Source of the DNA: JBBDWJ01 sp040902925
GTDB lineage: Bacteria; Acidobacteriota; Terriglobia; Bryobacterales; UBA6623
Length of the DNA stretch: 28,028 bases
NCBI GenBank assembly: GCA_040902925.1
Contig: JBBDWJ010000172.1
Span: forward strand, 1-28,028
Reading direction: 5' to 3'
The position numbers and the translations under genes were made by a program. The first letter of the stretch is position 1; every line of letters starts with the position of its first letter. This document shows, piece after piece, positions 7,919-15,973 of the stretch. The notes below the pieces were generated by a model. The model made no database searches, was not told the origin of the DNA, and saw only the letters and a program-made list of their open reading frames with translations.

Positions 7919-9217
7919 CTACTCCACGAGAGCCTGATAGACCAGCGCCCTGAGCTTCTCGTGGTCGTCGACGTTCTTCGCGGGAATCAGTTGCGTGAAG
8001 TAGACGACGACCAGCCCTTCCCGAGGGTCCACCCAGTAGGTGGAATGATATGCGCCGCCCCATCCAAACTCTCCCACTGAGCCTGAAGATCCGCGCGCCC
8101 CGAGGTCTTTAAGGACCGAGAAACCCAACCCAAAGCCCTGACCCGGGGTAGTGCTCAGGTCTCCAACATGATCGACCGTCATCAACTCGACCGTCTTGGG
8201 GCTGAGCAGGCGTTTGCCTTCGAGCTCGCCGCCATTGAGCATCATCTGTAGAAATCGCGCATAGTCCGAAGCTGTCGAGAGCAGCCCCGCGCCGCCCGAA
8301 AAACTCTTTCGCGGTCCCTCGACATAGGCGCCCTGTCCAACCATGTGACCCGGGTCCGGAGCGCGCTCGATTCCGCCGGCGTCCTTCGACGAATAGACGA
8401 CCGTCAGGCGGTTCTTTTTGGAAGCGGGCAGATAGAAATGCGTGTCGTTCATTGCCAGCGGTTCGAGCACGCGAGTGCGCAGGAACGCATCGAGCGTCTC
8501 GCCGCTGACTTGCTCGATCAGCGCGCCCAGAATGTCGGTGTTGTAGCCGTACACAAAGCGTTCGCCTGGCTGCGCATCGAACGGCAGCTTCGCCAGGCGC
8601 GAAACCGTCGCGCCGACAGGCTCGTCGCGGTCGGCAAAATACCAGCCGGAGATACCGGCCGCTTCCCAACGATCGCGCGCCGGCCCGCCGCCGTAGCCGA
8701 TACCCGCCGTATGAGTCAGCAGATCGCGAATCGTAATCCGCCGCTTGGCCTTGACGACTTCGTAGCTTTCCCCTTTTCGCTCCGCGACGGTCGTCTCCAT
8801 AAACTCCGGCAGATATTTTCCGACGGGGTCGGAAATGACAAGCTGCCCTTCTTCCTGCAGGATCATCACGCCCGCGCTCAGCAGCGCTTTCGACTGCGAA
8901 GCGATGCGGAAAATCGCATCCTCGGGCATCGGCGAAGCGGCTTCCCGATCGCGTTGCCCGAAGGACTGGAGATAGGCGACCTTACCGAGGCGCGCGACAA
9001 GCGCAACGCCCCCGGGGAGTTTGCCATCGGCGACGTACGCGTTGAGGACGCGAGTCAGACGCTGCAACCGCTCTGACGACATCCCGACCGACTCGGGTTG
9101 CGCCCGGGGAAGCACTTGCGCTTGCACCCAAGGCGCAACGGTCAGCGCCGCAAGAAGGACGCCGAGCAGCCAACTTCGCCGCACAATTAAAGCGCGTTGC
9201 AGCCATTGTTCATTCAT
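7919..9217 (-). CDS. Secreted serine hydrolase, beta-lactamase/EstB family
   Basis: The 432-residue protein has a signal peptide (basic start, hydrophobic 15-30, likely cut after VQA) and the serine beta-lactamase/DD-peptidase fold. The SxxK pair is Ser107-Gln-Ser-Lys110 in FRIASQSKALLS. The second-motif Tyr is Tyr223 in FVYGYNTDILG. A GWGGAYHSTYW stretch near the C-terminus replaces the KTG triad, as in class C-like esterases (EstB). Family members cleave esters, D-amino-acid amides or beta-lactams in the periplasm. The frame stays open upstream to 9421, but I chose ATG 9217 because it is followed directly by the signal peptide and the extra N-terminal part is Arg-rich and non-family-like. 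The gene stands alone. Esterase activity is more likely than antibiotic resistance. Confidence 0.88.
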   Translation of the reverse strand: MNEQWLQRALIVRRSWLLGVLLAALTVAPWVQAQVLPRAQPESVGMSSERLQRLTRVLNAYVADGKLPGGVALVARLGKVAYLQSFGQRDREAASPMPEDAIFRIASQSKALLSAGVMILQEEGQLVISDPVGKYLPEFMETTVAERKGESYEVVKAKRRITIRDLLTHTAGIGYGGGPARDRWEAAGISGWYFADRDEPVGATVSRLAKLPFDAQPGERFVYGYNTDILGALIEQVSGETLDAFLRTRVLEPLAMNDTHFYLPASKKNRLTVVYSSKDAGGIERAPDPGHMVGQGAYVEGPRKSFSGGAGLLSTASDYARFLQMMLNGGELEGKRLLSPKTVELMTVDHVGDLSTTPGQGFGLGFSVLKDLGARGSSGSVGEFGWGGAYHSTYWVDPREGLVVVYFTQLIPAKNVDDHEKLRALVYQALVE

Positions 9218-9714
9218 GTAGAGACATCCGTCCGGGAGTATTTTGAAAAGTAGCGGCGGGATCCCGACGCTAGGGCGGCTTCGCTCAGGCCGCAAACCGT
9301 ATCTTAGCGCGGAACGCGAGCCAAACCGTGGCGCCAGATCGTGGCGCAGGCATGTTACCTGCGTCGGCCCAAACCATTTGACCAAACCCAAACATCCGGC
9401 CCGCGTGGGCCTCAAAAGCAACGATGCGACGAACCGAGATAAGCCGGCGCCAACGACGAGGCTGCCCGCGACCCCAGCGCTGCCACGATCGCCGTTTCCC
9501 GCAGCACGAGCCCTACGACATCACCGGCGGCCGTCAAACCTCCGATCACGCCGCCAAACGCGAACCGTGCATTGCGTACCGGAACGCGTGTACTCTGAAG
9601 GGTGCCTGTTTTGGGGATTGGACTTCTCGCGGCCGATGGGAAGGAAGCAACCCCCTGCCGGGTACTGACCGGGCTAATCGTTGGAAAATCCCGGCTTTCG
9701 AATTATTACTCGCT
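9218..9714. other. Spacer between divergent genes, about 500 bases
   Basis: This is the upstream region of both the serine hydrolase (minus) and the membrane protein (plus). An ATG at 9424 is in frame with the latter, but the intervening 97 codons are Arg/Pro/His-rich with no family character, so I treat them as non-coding leader. I see no clear promoter or repeat. Confidence 0.45.
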
Positions 9715-11436
9715 TTGAACACGGGGCCGTCATCGCCGGGGACCGCGTCTGCGCGAACAGTTCGACCTGCTCGCGCGGCAGCCGATTATTTTCCTGTTTT
9801 GCTTGTCTGCTATCCGCTGCTGCTGCTCGCTATAAGCTCAAACTGGATCTTTACTCCGGCCGGTTATATCGATCCCTGGGTTTACTATGGCTATTTTCAG
9901 GACCTGATTGCATTCAAGAATGATGACTTTCTGGCGACGCACTACTATGGCAGCCGGCTGGCGTGGATCTTGCCCGGCTATGGTGTCCACCGGCTGCTGG
10001 GAAATCCCGAAGCGGCGAGTATCGTGCTCCATCTCGCCGTGTACTATCTGGCGGTATTGTCGCTTTATTTCACCTTAAAGGGCGCCGTTGGCCGCCGTGG
10101 AGCGTTGCTGGGTTCGCTATTGCTGGGCGGATACGCTTTCTTCTTGAACGCCGCCGGATGGGACTATGTTGACGGCGCCGGAATCGCCTACTGCTTGCTG
10201 AGCCTTGCTTTTCTCACGCACGGTTCGGGCCGCCGCGCTGCCTCAATCGCATACCTCGCGGCGGGAGCGGCAGCCGCGTCTATGGTTCATGCCAACTTGC
10301 TGTGCCTGATCTTTTGCCCTCTGTTAGGTCTTTACTGGCTGGCGTCGGTTAAGATCAACCACGGCCGTTTTCCGAGCATCGGAGCCTCGTCAATTGCCTT
10401 GTGGTGGTTTGTAGCGGGAGCATCGCTGCTGTCATTCCTGCTGGGCTTGGTGAACTATTGGATCTGCGGCGCTTGGCTGTTCTTTCTGCCGTCGATTCGC
10501 TTCGCGCTGCACAGTATGGCGACGACAAACCCGTGGGCGGTGCCAGGGACGCAATGGCTTGCTCACGCCAAGTGGCTGGTCCTGCCGGCGATGACGTTTG
10601 TAGCCGTGGGCGTTTCCGCAATCGCCGCTTGGAAGCGGCGTCAGGCCCTGGCCTACGCTCGTGTGTTCGGCGTGCTGTTCGGCGTAGCTTTACTGCTGTT
10701 GGTAGGGCTGGAAGCCGCGGGCAGTCCGATGCTGCAACTCTTCTACTACGCCAGCTATTTGATTCCGTGGCTGTTTCTGACGCTTGGATCGGCTTTGGCG
10801 CCGATGTTCGAAGGTCTGACGCGGGCGGGATTTGCTGTTGCGGCCGTGTTCTGTTTGGTCGTATTCCCCGTGCCGCTTTGGGGCGCCGCCGTATTGCAAC
10901 AAGTGGCTACGCACTTCGGATTGTGGTTGCCACTGGCGTTTGGGGCGCTGCTCATCCCAGTATTCCTGCTCCGCCGCCCCGGCCGCTGGGCGTCCGCCGT
11001 GGTCCTTTTCGCTTTGTGCGCCTGCCATGCGACGCTAGCGCCGTTTGCGCATTCCCGCGCTCAACGCCACGCGGCCCGGCTTTCGTTCCAGCGTATTGCG
11101 GGTGCGGCACAAATTATCGAAAATGTCGCCGGCTCCGCGGAAGTTCAATTCTGGTACGACCGCCGCGAAAAAAGCTTTCCCGAATTCCTTTCCCTCAACT
11201 CGGTTTTCATTTGGGGCCACCACACAATCGGAATGGACTTTCCGGACCTTCCCCAATCGCTGCGGCTAAAGCCTGCTACGATTCTGGCCATTCCATCCGA
11301 GCGCGACGACATTCCGACGCAAGTCCGCGAACAGCTCTTGTCGCGAGGGCTCATTGCAACGCCACTTCCCCGCGAACCGGCGGGTGGCGCGGATGCGCCG
11401 TATTGGCTCTATTTCTTTAGGACTCCGCGTAACTGA
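9715..11436 (+). CDS. Polytopic membrane protein, GT-C (GT39/mannosyltransferase)-like
   Basis: About 573 residues with ten or more hydrophobic helices and a soluble C-terminal tail of roughly 120 residues. After the first helix comes YIDPWVYYGYFQDL with an Asp. In GT-C enzymes an acidic residue in this first outer loop binds metal and activates a polyprenyl-phosphate sugar donor, so this may be a lipid-linked-sugar glycosyltransferase. The later FLATHYYGSRLAWILPGY stretch fits the same superfamily. The start is uncertain: ATG 9424 would add 97 Arg-rich residues, while TTG 9715 begins shortly before the first helix; neither has a good ribosome site. There is no sugar-operon neighbour. The membrane protein is certain, the enzymatic class moderate. 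Confidence 0.7.
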   Translation: MNTGPSSPGTASARTVRPARAAADYFPVLLVCYPLLLLAISSNWIFTPAGYIDPWVYYGYFQDLIAFKNDDFLATHYYGSRLAWILPGYGVHRLLGNPEAASIVLHLAVYYLAVLSLYFTLKGAVGRRGALLGSLLLGGYAFFLNAAGWDYVDGAGIAYCLLSLAFLTHGSGRRAASIAYLAAGAAAASMVHANLLCLIFCPLLGLYWLASVKINHGRFPSIGASSIALWWFVAGASLLSFLLGLVNYWICGAWLFFLPSIRFALHSMATTNPWAVPGTQWLAHAKWLVLPAMTFVAVGVSAIAAWKRRQALAYARVFGVLFGVALLLLVGLEAAGSPMLQLFYYASYLIPWLFLTLGSALAPMFEGLTRAGFAVAAVFCLVVFPVPLWGAAVLQQVATHFGLWLPLAFGALLIPVFLLRRPGRWASAVVLFALCACHATLAPFAHSRAQRHAARLSFQRIAGAAQIIENVAGSAEVQFWYDRREKSFPEFLSLNSVFIWGHHTIGMDFPDLPQSLRLKPATILAIPSERDDIPTQVREQLLSRGLIATPLPREPAGGADAPYWLYFFRTPRN

Positions 11437-11560
11437 CTAGACGAATAGCCAGTAGGTTACCCTCGGTATCGCGGTGCACCCGGGGCGCTTCCACGTCGAT
11501 ATGCTTGCCAGCAGCGGTGTGCTCGGAGGGCTGTTGAAGTGGAAGCTGTACCGGGGTGTC
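11417..11560 (-). pseudogene. Possible remnant of a VOC/glyoxalase-like gene (C-terminal end)
   Basis: On the minus strand the frame ending at TAA 11417-11419 reads HIDVEAPRVHRDTEGNLLAI before its last few residues. This resembles the RVxxDPEGNLL tail of glyoxalase/bleomycin-resistance proteins. No start or N-terminal domain remains: upstream the frame enters the arsR promoter. VOC genes often sit beside ArsR-SRPBCC pairs, which fits a deleted neighbour. The match is short and it overlaps the end of the plus-strand membrane gene, so this is a weak call. Confidence 0.25.
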
Positions 11561-11562
11561 TC

Positions 11563-11592
11563 TTGACAGCACTATATATTTATTGCTATGTA
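11563..11592 (+). promoter_or_regulatory. Sigma-70-type promoter of the arsR-SRPBCC operon
   Basis: A perfect -35 box TTGACA lies at 11563-11568. A -10-like TATGTA lies at 11587-11592 with an 18-base spacer (CTATGT at 11586 gives 17). The AT-rich spacer stands out from the GC-rich surroundings. Transcription would start near 11599, only about five bases before the proposed GTG start, implying an almost leaderless mRNA. Confidence 0.65.
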
Positions 11593-11601
11593 TATGCATA
11601 G
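11586..11601. promoter_or_regulatory. Palindromic operator overlapping the -10 box
   Basis: ctatgtatatgcatag matches its own reverse complement at 14 of 16 bases, with arms ctatg and catag exact. It covers the -10 box and the likely transcription start. This is where an ArsR-family repressor would block its own promoter. Autoregulation is inference from position and symmetry. Confidence 0.55.
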
Positions 11602-11603
11602 TC

Positions 11604-11948
11604 GTGCATTTAGATGTCTTCCAGGCGATTGCCGACCCGACGCGGCGCCGCATCGTCGACGTTCTGCGCGGCGGCGAGCAGCAGGTGAACGATGTCGTTG
11701 GGCGGCTGAATATCCATCAGTCCGGCGTCTCGCGGCACTTGCGCATCCTGCTGGATGCGGGCTTTGTCCAGATGCGGCCCGACGGACAGCGCCGCCTCTA
11801 CTCGTTGCGCCCGGAGCCTTTCCGCGAGGTCGAGGACTGGGTGACGAGCTACCGCGGCCTTTGGGAGGCGCGGCTCGATCGCTTTGGAGACGCCGTCAAG
11901 AAGAAGCGGAGCGCCCGCGTAGCCAGCCAAAAGGAGAACAGGAAATGA
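11604..11948 (+). CDS. ArsR-family transcriptional repressor
   Basis: With GTG 11604 as start the protein has 114 residues, the normal ArsR size, and begins with the family's usual DVFQAIADPTRRRIVDVL. The winged helix follows: a recognition helix around HQSGVSRHLRILLDAG and a wing at VQMRPDGQRRLYSL. No CxC metal site is present, so this is the non-metal subgroup that commonly pairs with an SRPBCC/AHSA1 gene. The C-terminal WVTSYRGLWEARLDRF stretch is typical of that subgroup. The frame is open upstream to 11556, but those codons lie over the promoter. The stop overlaps the next gene's ATG (ATGA, 11945-11948), so the two are coupled. It probably represses its own operon through the palindrome at 11586-11601. 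Confidence 0.9.
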   Translation: MHLDVFQAIADPTRRRIVDVLRGGEQQVNDVVGRLNIHQSGVSRHLRILLDAGFVQMRPDGQRRLYSLRPEPFREVEDWVTSYRGLWEARLDRFGDAVKKKRSARVASQKENRK

Positions 11949-12448
11949 ACAACAAAGCCGCCTCAACAGCGCGTCAGCCGCTGAAGTTCGAGCGCAGCTA
12001 CGAAGCCCCGCTCGAGGATCTTTGGGATCTGTGGACCACCAAGGAAGGTTTTGAATCCTGGTGGGGGCCGGAAGGCTTCCGCGTCGAGGTTCACAAGCTG
12101 GATCTGCGCGTGGGAGGCGAACTGTTCTACGACATGATCGCGGTAGGCGCCGCGGAGATCGAATACATGAACGACGCGGGCATGCCCGTCTCGCACGAAA
12201 CACGCGGTACGTTTGTCGAGATCGAGGCGCACAGCCGCCTGAAGATTCTGCACGTCATCGACTTCATCCCGGGCGTGGAGGCTTACGAAAACAACATCGC
12301 TGTCGAGTTCGTTGCTGAAGGCGCGAGCGTGCGCATGGTGGTCACCATAGATCAGCACCGCGACGAGGAATGGACGCGCCTCGCCGGCGAGGGCTTCGAG
12401 AGCCAGCTCAAGAAACTGCCGGGAGCTCTGGCCGCGCGCCGCAGTTAG
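11945..12448 (+). CDS. SRPBCC/AHSA1-like domain protein
   Basis: The 167-residue cytoplasmic protein has the helix-grip (START/AHSA1) fold pattern: FERSYEAPLEDLWDLWT (17-33), a WWGPEGFRVEVHKLDLRVGGE segment (40-60), central strands including HETRGTFVEIE, and a C-terminal helix with GFESQLKKL. The fold holds a hydrophobic ligand in a deep cavity. ArsR-SRPBCC pairs are common, but their ligand is rarely known. The start ATG 11945 overlaps the arsR stop and is served by AGGAG at 11932-11936. The frame is open much further upstream, but only as an out-of-frame copy of arsR. It is the last gene of the operon, followed by a hairpin (12519-12557). Confidence 0.88.
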   Translation: MNNKAASTARQPLKFERSYEAPLEDLWDLWTTKEGFESWWGPEGFRVEVHKLDLRVGGELFYDMIAVGAAEIEYMNDAGMPVSHETRGTFVEIEAHSRLKILHVIDFIPGVEAYENNIAVEFVAEGASVRMVVTIDQHRDEEWTRLAGEGFESQLKKLPGALAARRS

Positions 12449-12518
12449 GCGCTAGCCAGCAAGGATTCCCAGCGACGATTCATCGAGACGGCGGTTGTCT
12501 ACTCGACAACGTGACCTG

Positions 12519-12557
12519 AAGGGCGACGGAACAGGCCCGTAGCCGTCCTTCGCCCTT
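12519..12557. terminator. Hairpin between convergent genes
   Basis: aagggcga (12519-12526) pairs with tcgccctt (12550-12557), extended inside by cgg/ccg with a small bulge. It lies between the ends of the SRPBCC gene (plus) and the PLP-enzyme gene (minus) and could stop transcription from both sides. Only a short TTT follows the stem. Confidence 0.5.
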
Positions 12558-12585
12558 TGCGGTCCGAATTGAACAGGTGTACCTG

Positions 12586-14271
12586 CTAATTCGCTAGCGG
12601 CGGCCCGCCTGGTATCACTATCGATCCGCTGTTGGCGGGATAGGCGTGCCGCTCGGCCGTGAACCTGGCGTTGAGATATTCCCCCATGTAGACGGGCCCG
12701 GAAATCGTATCGCCGGAAAGGGATCCGGCGAAAGTGTAGATAATGACATCGCCCGGGATGCGCTCGGCGCTGCGGAGCGTGATCTGGTTCCCGTCGATCG
12801 TGCCAAACACGTCTCGCACCGAAAAGTCTCCCTGGTGCGAGCCTTGCAGCCGGTTGCCTTCCTGCTCGAGTATCAAGGTGTGCTGGCTCTTGCTGCTGAA
12901 GAATTCAACGCTGACGTCCCAGCGGCCGGCCAGGTTGGCGGCCGGAGTGGACATCGGGGGTTTGGGGCTGCGTTTTTGTGAGAGTAGGCCGAACAGCCGG
13001 TCGGCCACGATTTTGTCGTCGCCGGGCTGCATCATCCAGGCGGTGATGTTGATCGAGGTAGAGCCCGGATCGGGCACGCTTTCGCGGCGGCCGCCGCCGC
13101 TGTTGGCCCCCAGCGCTATCCTGGGCTTGGTTCGCGCGACCTCCTCGGCGATCTCTTCGCCTGTGATGTGCAGCTTCGAGGGGTCCCAGGAAATGGCCAG
13201 TGAAGGGCTGCGGTTGGACAGGCCGGTTGGCTCACGCACCGCCACGGCGACGCCGTCGATCTGCGAAACCCGCTTCGAGATGGTGTCAAGGTAGGAGAGC
13301 CACTTGCTCCATTCGGCCTTGTGATCTCGCTTGACCCAGGCCTCGACTGCCGCCACCATACCGACTGTTTCCTCGCGGCCGACCTTGTTGTCGCGTCCCG
13401 GGCCGTGGTGGGGAGAGCTAGCCTGCCATGCCGACATCAGGATATCCTTGCGCCCCAGCAGCAGGCCGGCGCATTGCGGTCCGCAGATCGCCTTGCCTCC
13501 GCTATAGGCCACCACGGTTGCGCCGCGAGTCAGGTGAACGCTGGGAATGGTCAGCACCTCGGCGGCCGCGTCCACGAGAATGGGGATGTTTCTGGGCGCC
13601 GCGACTTTCGCGACGTTCTCCAAAGACAGGGGCCCGGAAGTCGAGGCTCCACCCGCGGAGAGGTAGATCATCGCCGTTCGTGGACTCAGAGCGCGCTCGA
13701 GTTCTTCGAACGTGTCCACCATGATGACCTTGACTCCAATGTTGCGAATGGCGTGATCGTAGACGCTACGCGACGACCTTGGGATTACGACCTCGGTTTT
13801 GTCCAACCCCGTCAGGTCGGGGATTCGCAGAAGCTTCTCGGGATTGCCGCCCGCCACGCAAGCCGCTGTGACGTGCTTGAGGCCCGCAGCGCAGCCGGCC
13901 GAAACCATGCCCCACTCGGCGCCAGTCAACTCGGCCAACCTTCGTCCGTCGGCGTCGGCTAACTCGTCGAGCTGCACGTAGTGCTGAGCGGCGGCGTCCA
14001 TGGCGGCGCGCACCTCGGGTAGCTCGACAGATGCGCCGATGATGGTAAACGTGCCGCGGCAATTGATGACCGGTTCGACGCCGATGGATTGGTAAACCTG
14101 CGGTCCCGCGCGAAGCGGACCGGACGCGGCGATGGCGTGCGAACCGCCCAGAAGTGCGGGCAGCGCGAGCACGTTTCCGATGCGGAACAGATCCCGCCGG
14201 GTCGTTCCGCCGGTGGCTTCAGCGGCAGTTTGTTCGGGTAGTTTCTTGACGGCTGGCAGTTTTTCCGGCAT
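12586..14271 (-). CDS. Tat-exported SelA/DgaE-like PLP enzyme with C-terminal beta domain
   Basis: The 561-residue protein has a twin-arginine signal (RRDLFRIGN, Arg25-Arg26, hydrophobic 32-50), so it is exported folded with cofactor. Residues about 57-430 are a fold-type I PLP domain of the selenocysteine-synthase-like group. Asp234 in LVDAAAE would contact the pyridine nitrogen and Lys260 in YSGGKAICGPQ would be the Schiff-base lysine. Cytoplasmic relatives include DgaE and other sugar-acid ammonia-lyases/aldolases. Residues about 445-545 form an extra beta-rich domain with repeated G-D-F-S and T-I-S-G-P-V-Y strand patterns, absent from SelA and DgaE. ATG 14271 has GGGAG about seven bases upstream. 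It lies divergent from a cytochrome/PHM-like gene and near an exported enolase-family gene. The substrate is unknown, possibly an amino-sugar acid. Confidence 0.85.
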   Translation of the reverse strand: MPEKLPAVKKLPEQTAAEATGGTTRRDLFRIGNVLALPALLGGSHAIAASGPLRAGPQVYQSIGVEPVINCRGTFTIIGASVELPEVRAAMDAAAQHYVQLDELADADGRRLAELTGAEWGMVSAGCAAGLKHVTAACVAGGNPEKLLRIPDLTGLDKTEVVIPRSSRSVYDHAIRNIGVKVIMVDTFEELERALSPRTAMIYLSAGGASTSGPLSLENVAKVAAPRNIPILVDAAAEVLTIPSVHLTRGATVVAYSGGKAICGPQCAGLLLGRKDILMSAWQASSPHHGPGRDNKVGREETVGMVAAVEAWVKRDHKAEWSKWLSYLDTISKRVSQIDGVAVAVREPTGLSNRSPSLAISWDPSKLHITGEEIAEEVARTKPRIALGANSGGGRRESVPDPGSTSINITAWMMQPGDDKIVADRLFGLLSQKRSPKPPMSTPAANLAGRWDVSVEFFSSKSQHTLILEQEGNRLQGSHQGDFSVRDVFGTIDGNQITLRSAERIPGDVIIYTFAGSLSGDTISGPVYMGEYLNARFTAERHAYPANSGSIVIPGGPPLAN

Positions 14272-14536
14272 GGCAACTCCCTATCAGGTCCAAGAAGTCG
14301 AATGCGAGTATTCTATCGCAGCACCGCAGTGAAAGTGGGTTGGAGTTGGTGGTGACCGGAAGAGGGGCCTTGTAAGCGAAAGCGGTGACGAGGGAGCATC
14401 AGGCGAGCGCGCCGCCGCCTCGAAGTTCATCAAGATCTTCCAGGCTGAGAGAGTTCTGAAGGACTATGATCTATCGTATGATTGGGATCGAGTCTGGCAT
14501 TGTAGGAATCTCGTCTATCCCCGGGGAGGGAGCACA

Positions 14537-15946
14537 ATGCGAATCCTGTTAATTGCTGTCGCGATGGCTTCGGCGGCTTCCGCCGCGACGACGTTCAGCC
14601 AAGACGTGGCTCCGATTTTCTATGAGAAATGCGTGAGCTGTCATCGTCCGGGCGAGGTGGCGCCGATGTCGCTGCTCGACTACCAGTCGGCACGGCCTTG
14701 GGCGGTGGCTATTCGCGAGGCGATCCTTACTCGTAAGATGCCGCCCTGGTTTGCCGACCCGCGGCATGGCCATTTCGCCAATGACCCGCGCCTCTCTAAT
14801 GAAGAGATTCAGGTGGTCCAAGCGTGGGTCGACGGCGGCTCCCCCGAGGGCGACCCGAAGAGTCTGCCTGCTCCGCCGGTGTTTGGCGAGGGCTGGACAT
14901 TCGGCAAGCCGGACCTGGTGATCGACATTGGCCAGGATTACGCAGTGCCGGCCGGCAACGACATCAACAAGGATTTCGTCGTGCCGGTCAATCTGGCCGA
15001 AGGGAAATGGATTCGAGCCGCGGAGATTCGCCCGGGGAACCGGCGGGTTGTGCATCACGTGCACGTTTCGGTGCTAGAAGGCCCCGATGCGGTTGCGCCG
15101 TCGGGTGCGCCATCGAATGCGCAATCAGGTGCGCAGCCGGATCGTGGGGGTGAGAAGCAAGCGGCGCTTGCCAAGATCGGGTTGACTGGCGGGGTGGCCA
15201 GTTACATGGAGAAGGAGCCCGGTGAAGGGCTCATGCGCGTGCGGGCGGATGCGCCCGTGGTGAATGACGCCTGCGCTGGCGACGTGCCGGATCTGCCCGG
15301 GCTTTCCGGGTTCCAGGAAGGGTCGTTCGTGGCGTTCCTGCCGGGCCGCCAGCCCGACCTTTTCACGCCGGGGGCAGCAAAGTATGTGCGCGCCGGAAGT
15401 CAACTGCGCTTTCAGGTTCACTACGCCAACATCAAGCTGCCTGCCACGGACCGAACCAGCATCGGTTTGTATTTCTACGACGGGCAACCACAAAAGATGG
15501 CGCGCCGGATGGATGTGCGGAATCACTTCTTCCAAATCCCGCCGGGGGCGGAGAACCATCCCGTAAAGCGCTGCTACGAATTTGAGACCGACAAGCAGCT
15601 CATCTCGATCACGCCGCACATGCACTACCGCGGAAAGTCGGCGCGCTATGAACTAGTCCGGCCCGACGGGACGCAGGAGGTTTTGCTCTACGTTCCGAAG
15701 TACGATTTCAACTGGCAGTTGAACTATCAATTCCGGGAGCCCATTCGCATCGAGAAGGGCAGCCGGCTGATGGTGACGTTCACTTACGACAACAGCACCA
15801 AAAACCAGTTCAATCCGGATCCGTCGATCGCCGTGCGCTGGGGGGACCGAACCGAGGAGGAAATGATGACCACCTGGACCGAGGTCCTCGAGATGGTGAC
15901 GACGGATGCGCCGGGTGTAGGAACGGCCGCGGCAGCGTCGAGATAA
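14537..15946 (+). CDS. Exported cytochrome c fused to copper-monooxygenase (PHM-like) module
   Basis: The 469-residue protein has a signal peptide cut near ASA-A (residues 1-16). A small cytochrome c domain follows: CVSCH with Cys32, Cys35 and His36, and a KMPPW Met (68) as likely axial ligand. From about 120 to 450 comes the double jelly-roll of type II ascorbate-dependent copper monooxygenases: HHVH at 173-176, His295 in FQVHYAN, HMH at 361-363, and the family's YDNS..NQFNP stretch near 420. Heme could replace ascorbate as electron donor to copper, which would make this a periplasmic oxygenase; that is inference. GGGGAGGGAG just upstream is a strong ribosome site for ATG 14537. A loop at 187-202 is encoded by four 12-bp repeats. 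Similar fusions are frequent in Acidobacteriota and Planctomycetota. Confidence 0.85.
   Translation: MRILLIAVAMASAASAATTFSQDVAPIFYEKCVSCHRPGEVAPMSLLDYQSARPWAVAIREAILTRKMPPWFADPRHGHFANDPRLSNEEIQVVQAWVDGGSPEGDPKSLPAPPVFGEGWTFGKPDLVIDIGQDYAVPAGNDINKDFVVPVNLAEGKWIRAAEIRPGNRRVVHHVHVSVLEGPDAVAPSGAPSNAQSGAQPDRGGEKQAALAKIGLTGGVASYMEKEPGEGLMRVRADAPVVNDACAGDVPDLPGLSGFQEGSFVAFLPGRQPDLFTPGAAKYVRAGSQLRFQVHYANIKLPATDRTSIGLYFYDGQPQKMARRMDVRNHFFQIPPGAENHPVKRCYEFETDKQLISITPHMHYRGKSARYELVRPDGTQEVLLYVPKYDFNWQLNYQFREPIRIEKGSRLMVTFTYDNSTKNQFNPDPSIAVRWGDRTEEEMMTTWTEVLEMVTTDAPGVGTAAAASR
15095..15142 (+). repeat. Four in-frame 12-bp repeats in the cytochrome/PHM gene
   Basis: Degenerate 12-bp units (gcgccgtcgggt, gcgccatcgaat, gcgcaatcaggt, gcgcagccggat) encode APSG-APSN-AQSG-AQPD. 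They lie in a loop just after the HHVH copper motif. Copy number can change without shifting the frame. Confidence 0.85.
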
Positions 15947-15973
15947 GAGATTCTTTGTGCGCGGCTGGAGTCA

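Noticed and set aside
9424..9714. N-terminal extension of the GT-C-like protein from ATG 9424
   Set aside because: The 97 residues are Arg-rich, lack any family match and precede the first membrane helix without a ribosome site.
11556..11603. Longer arsR start at GTG 11556
   Set aside because: It would place the promoter and operator inside the coding region. ArsR proteins normally begin just before DVFQAIADPTRR.
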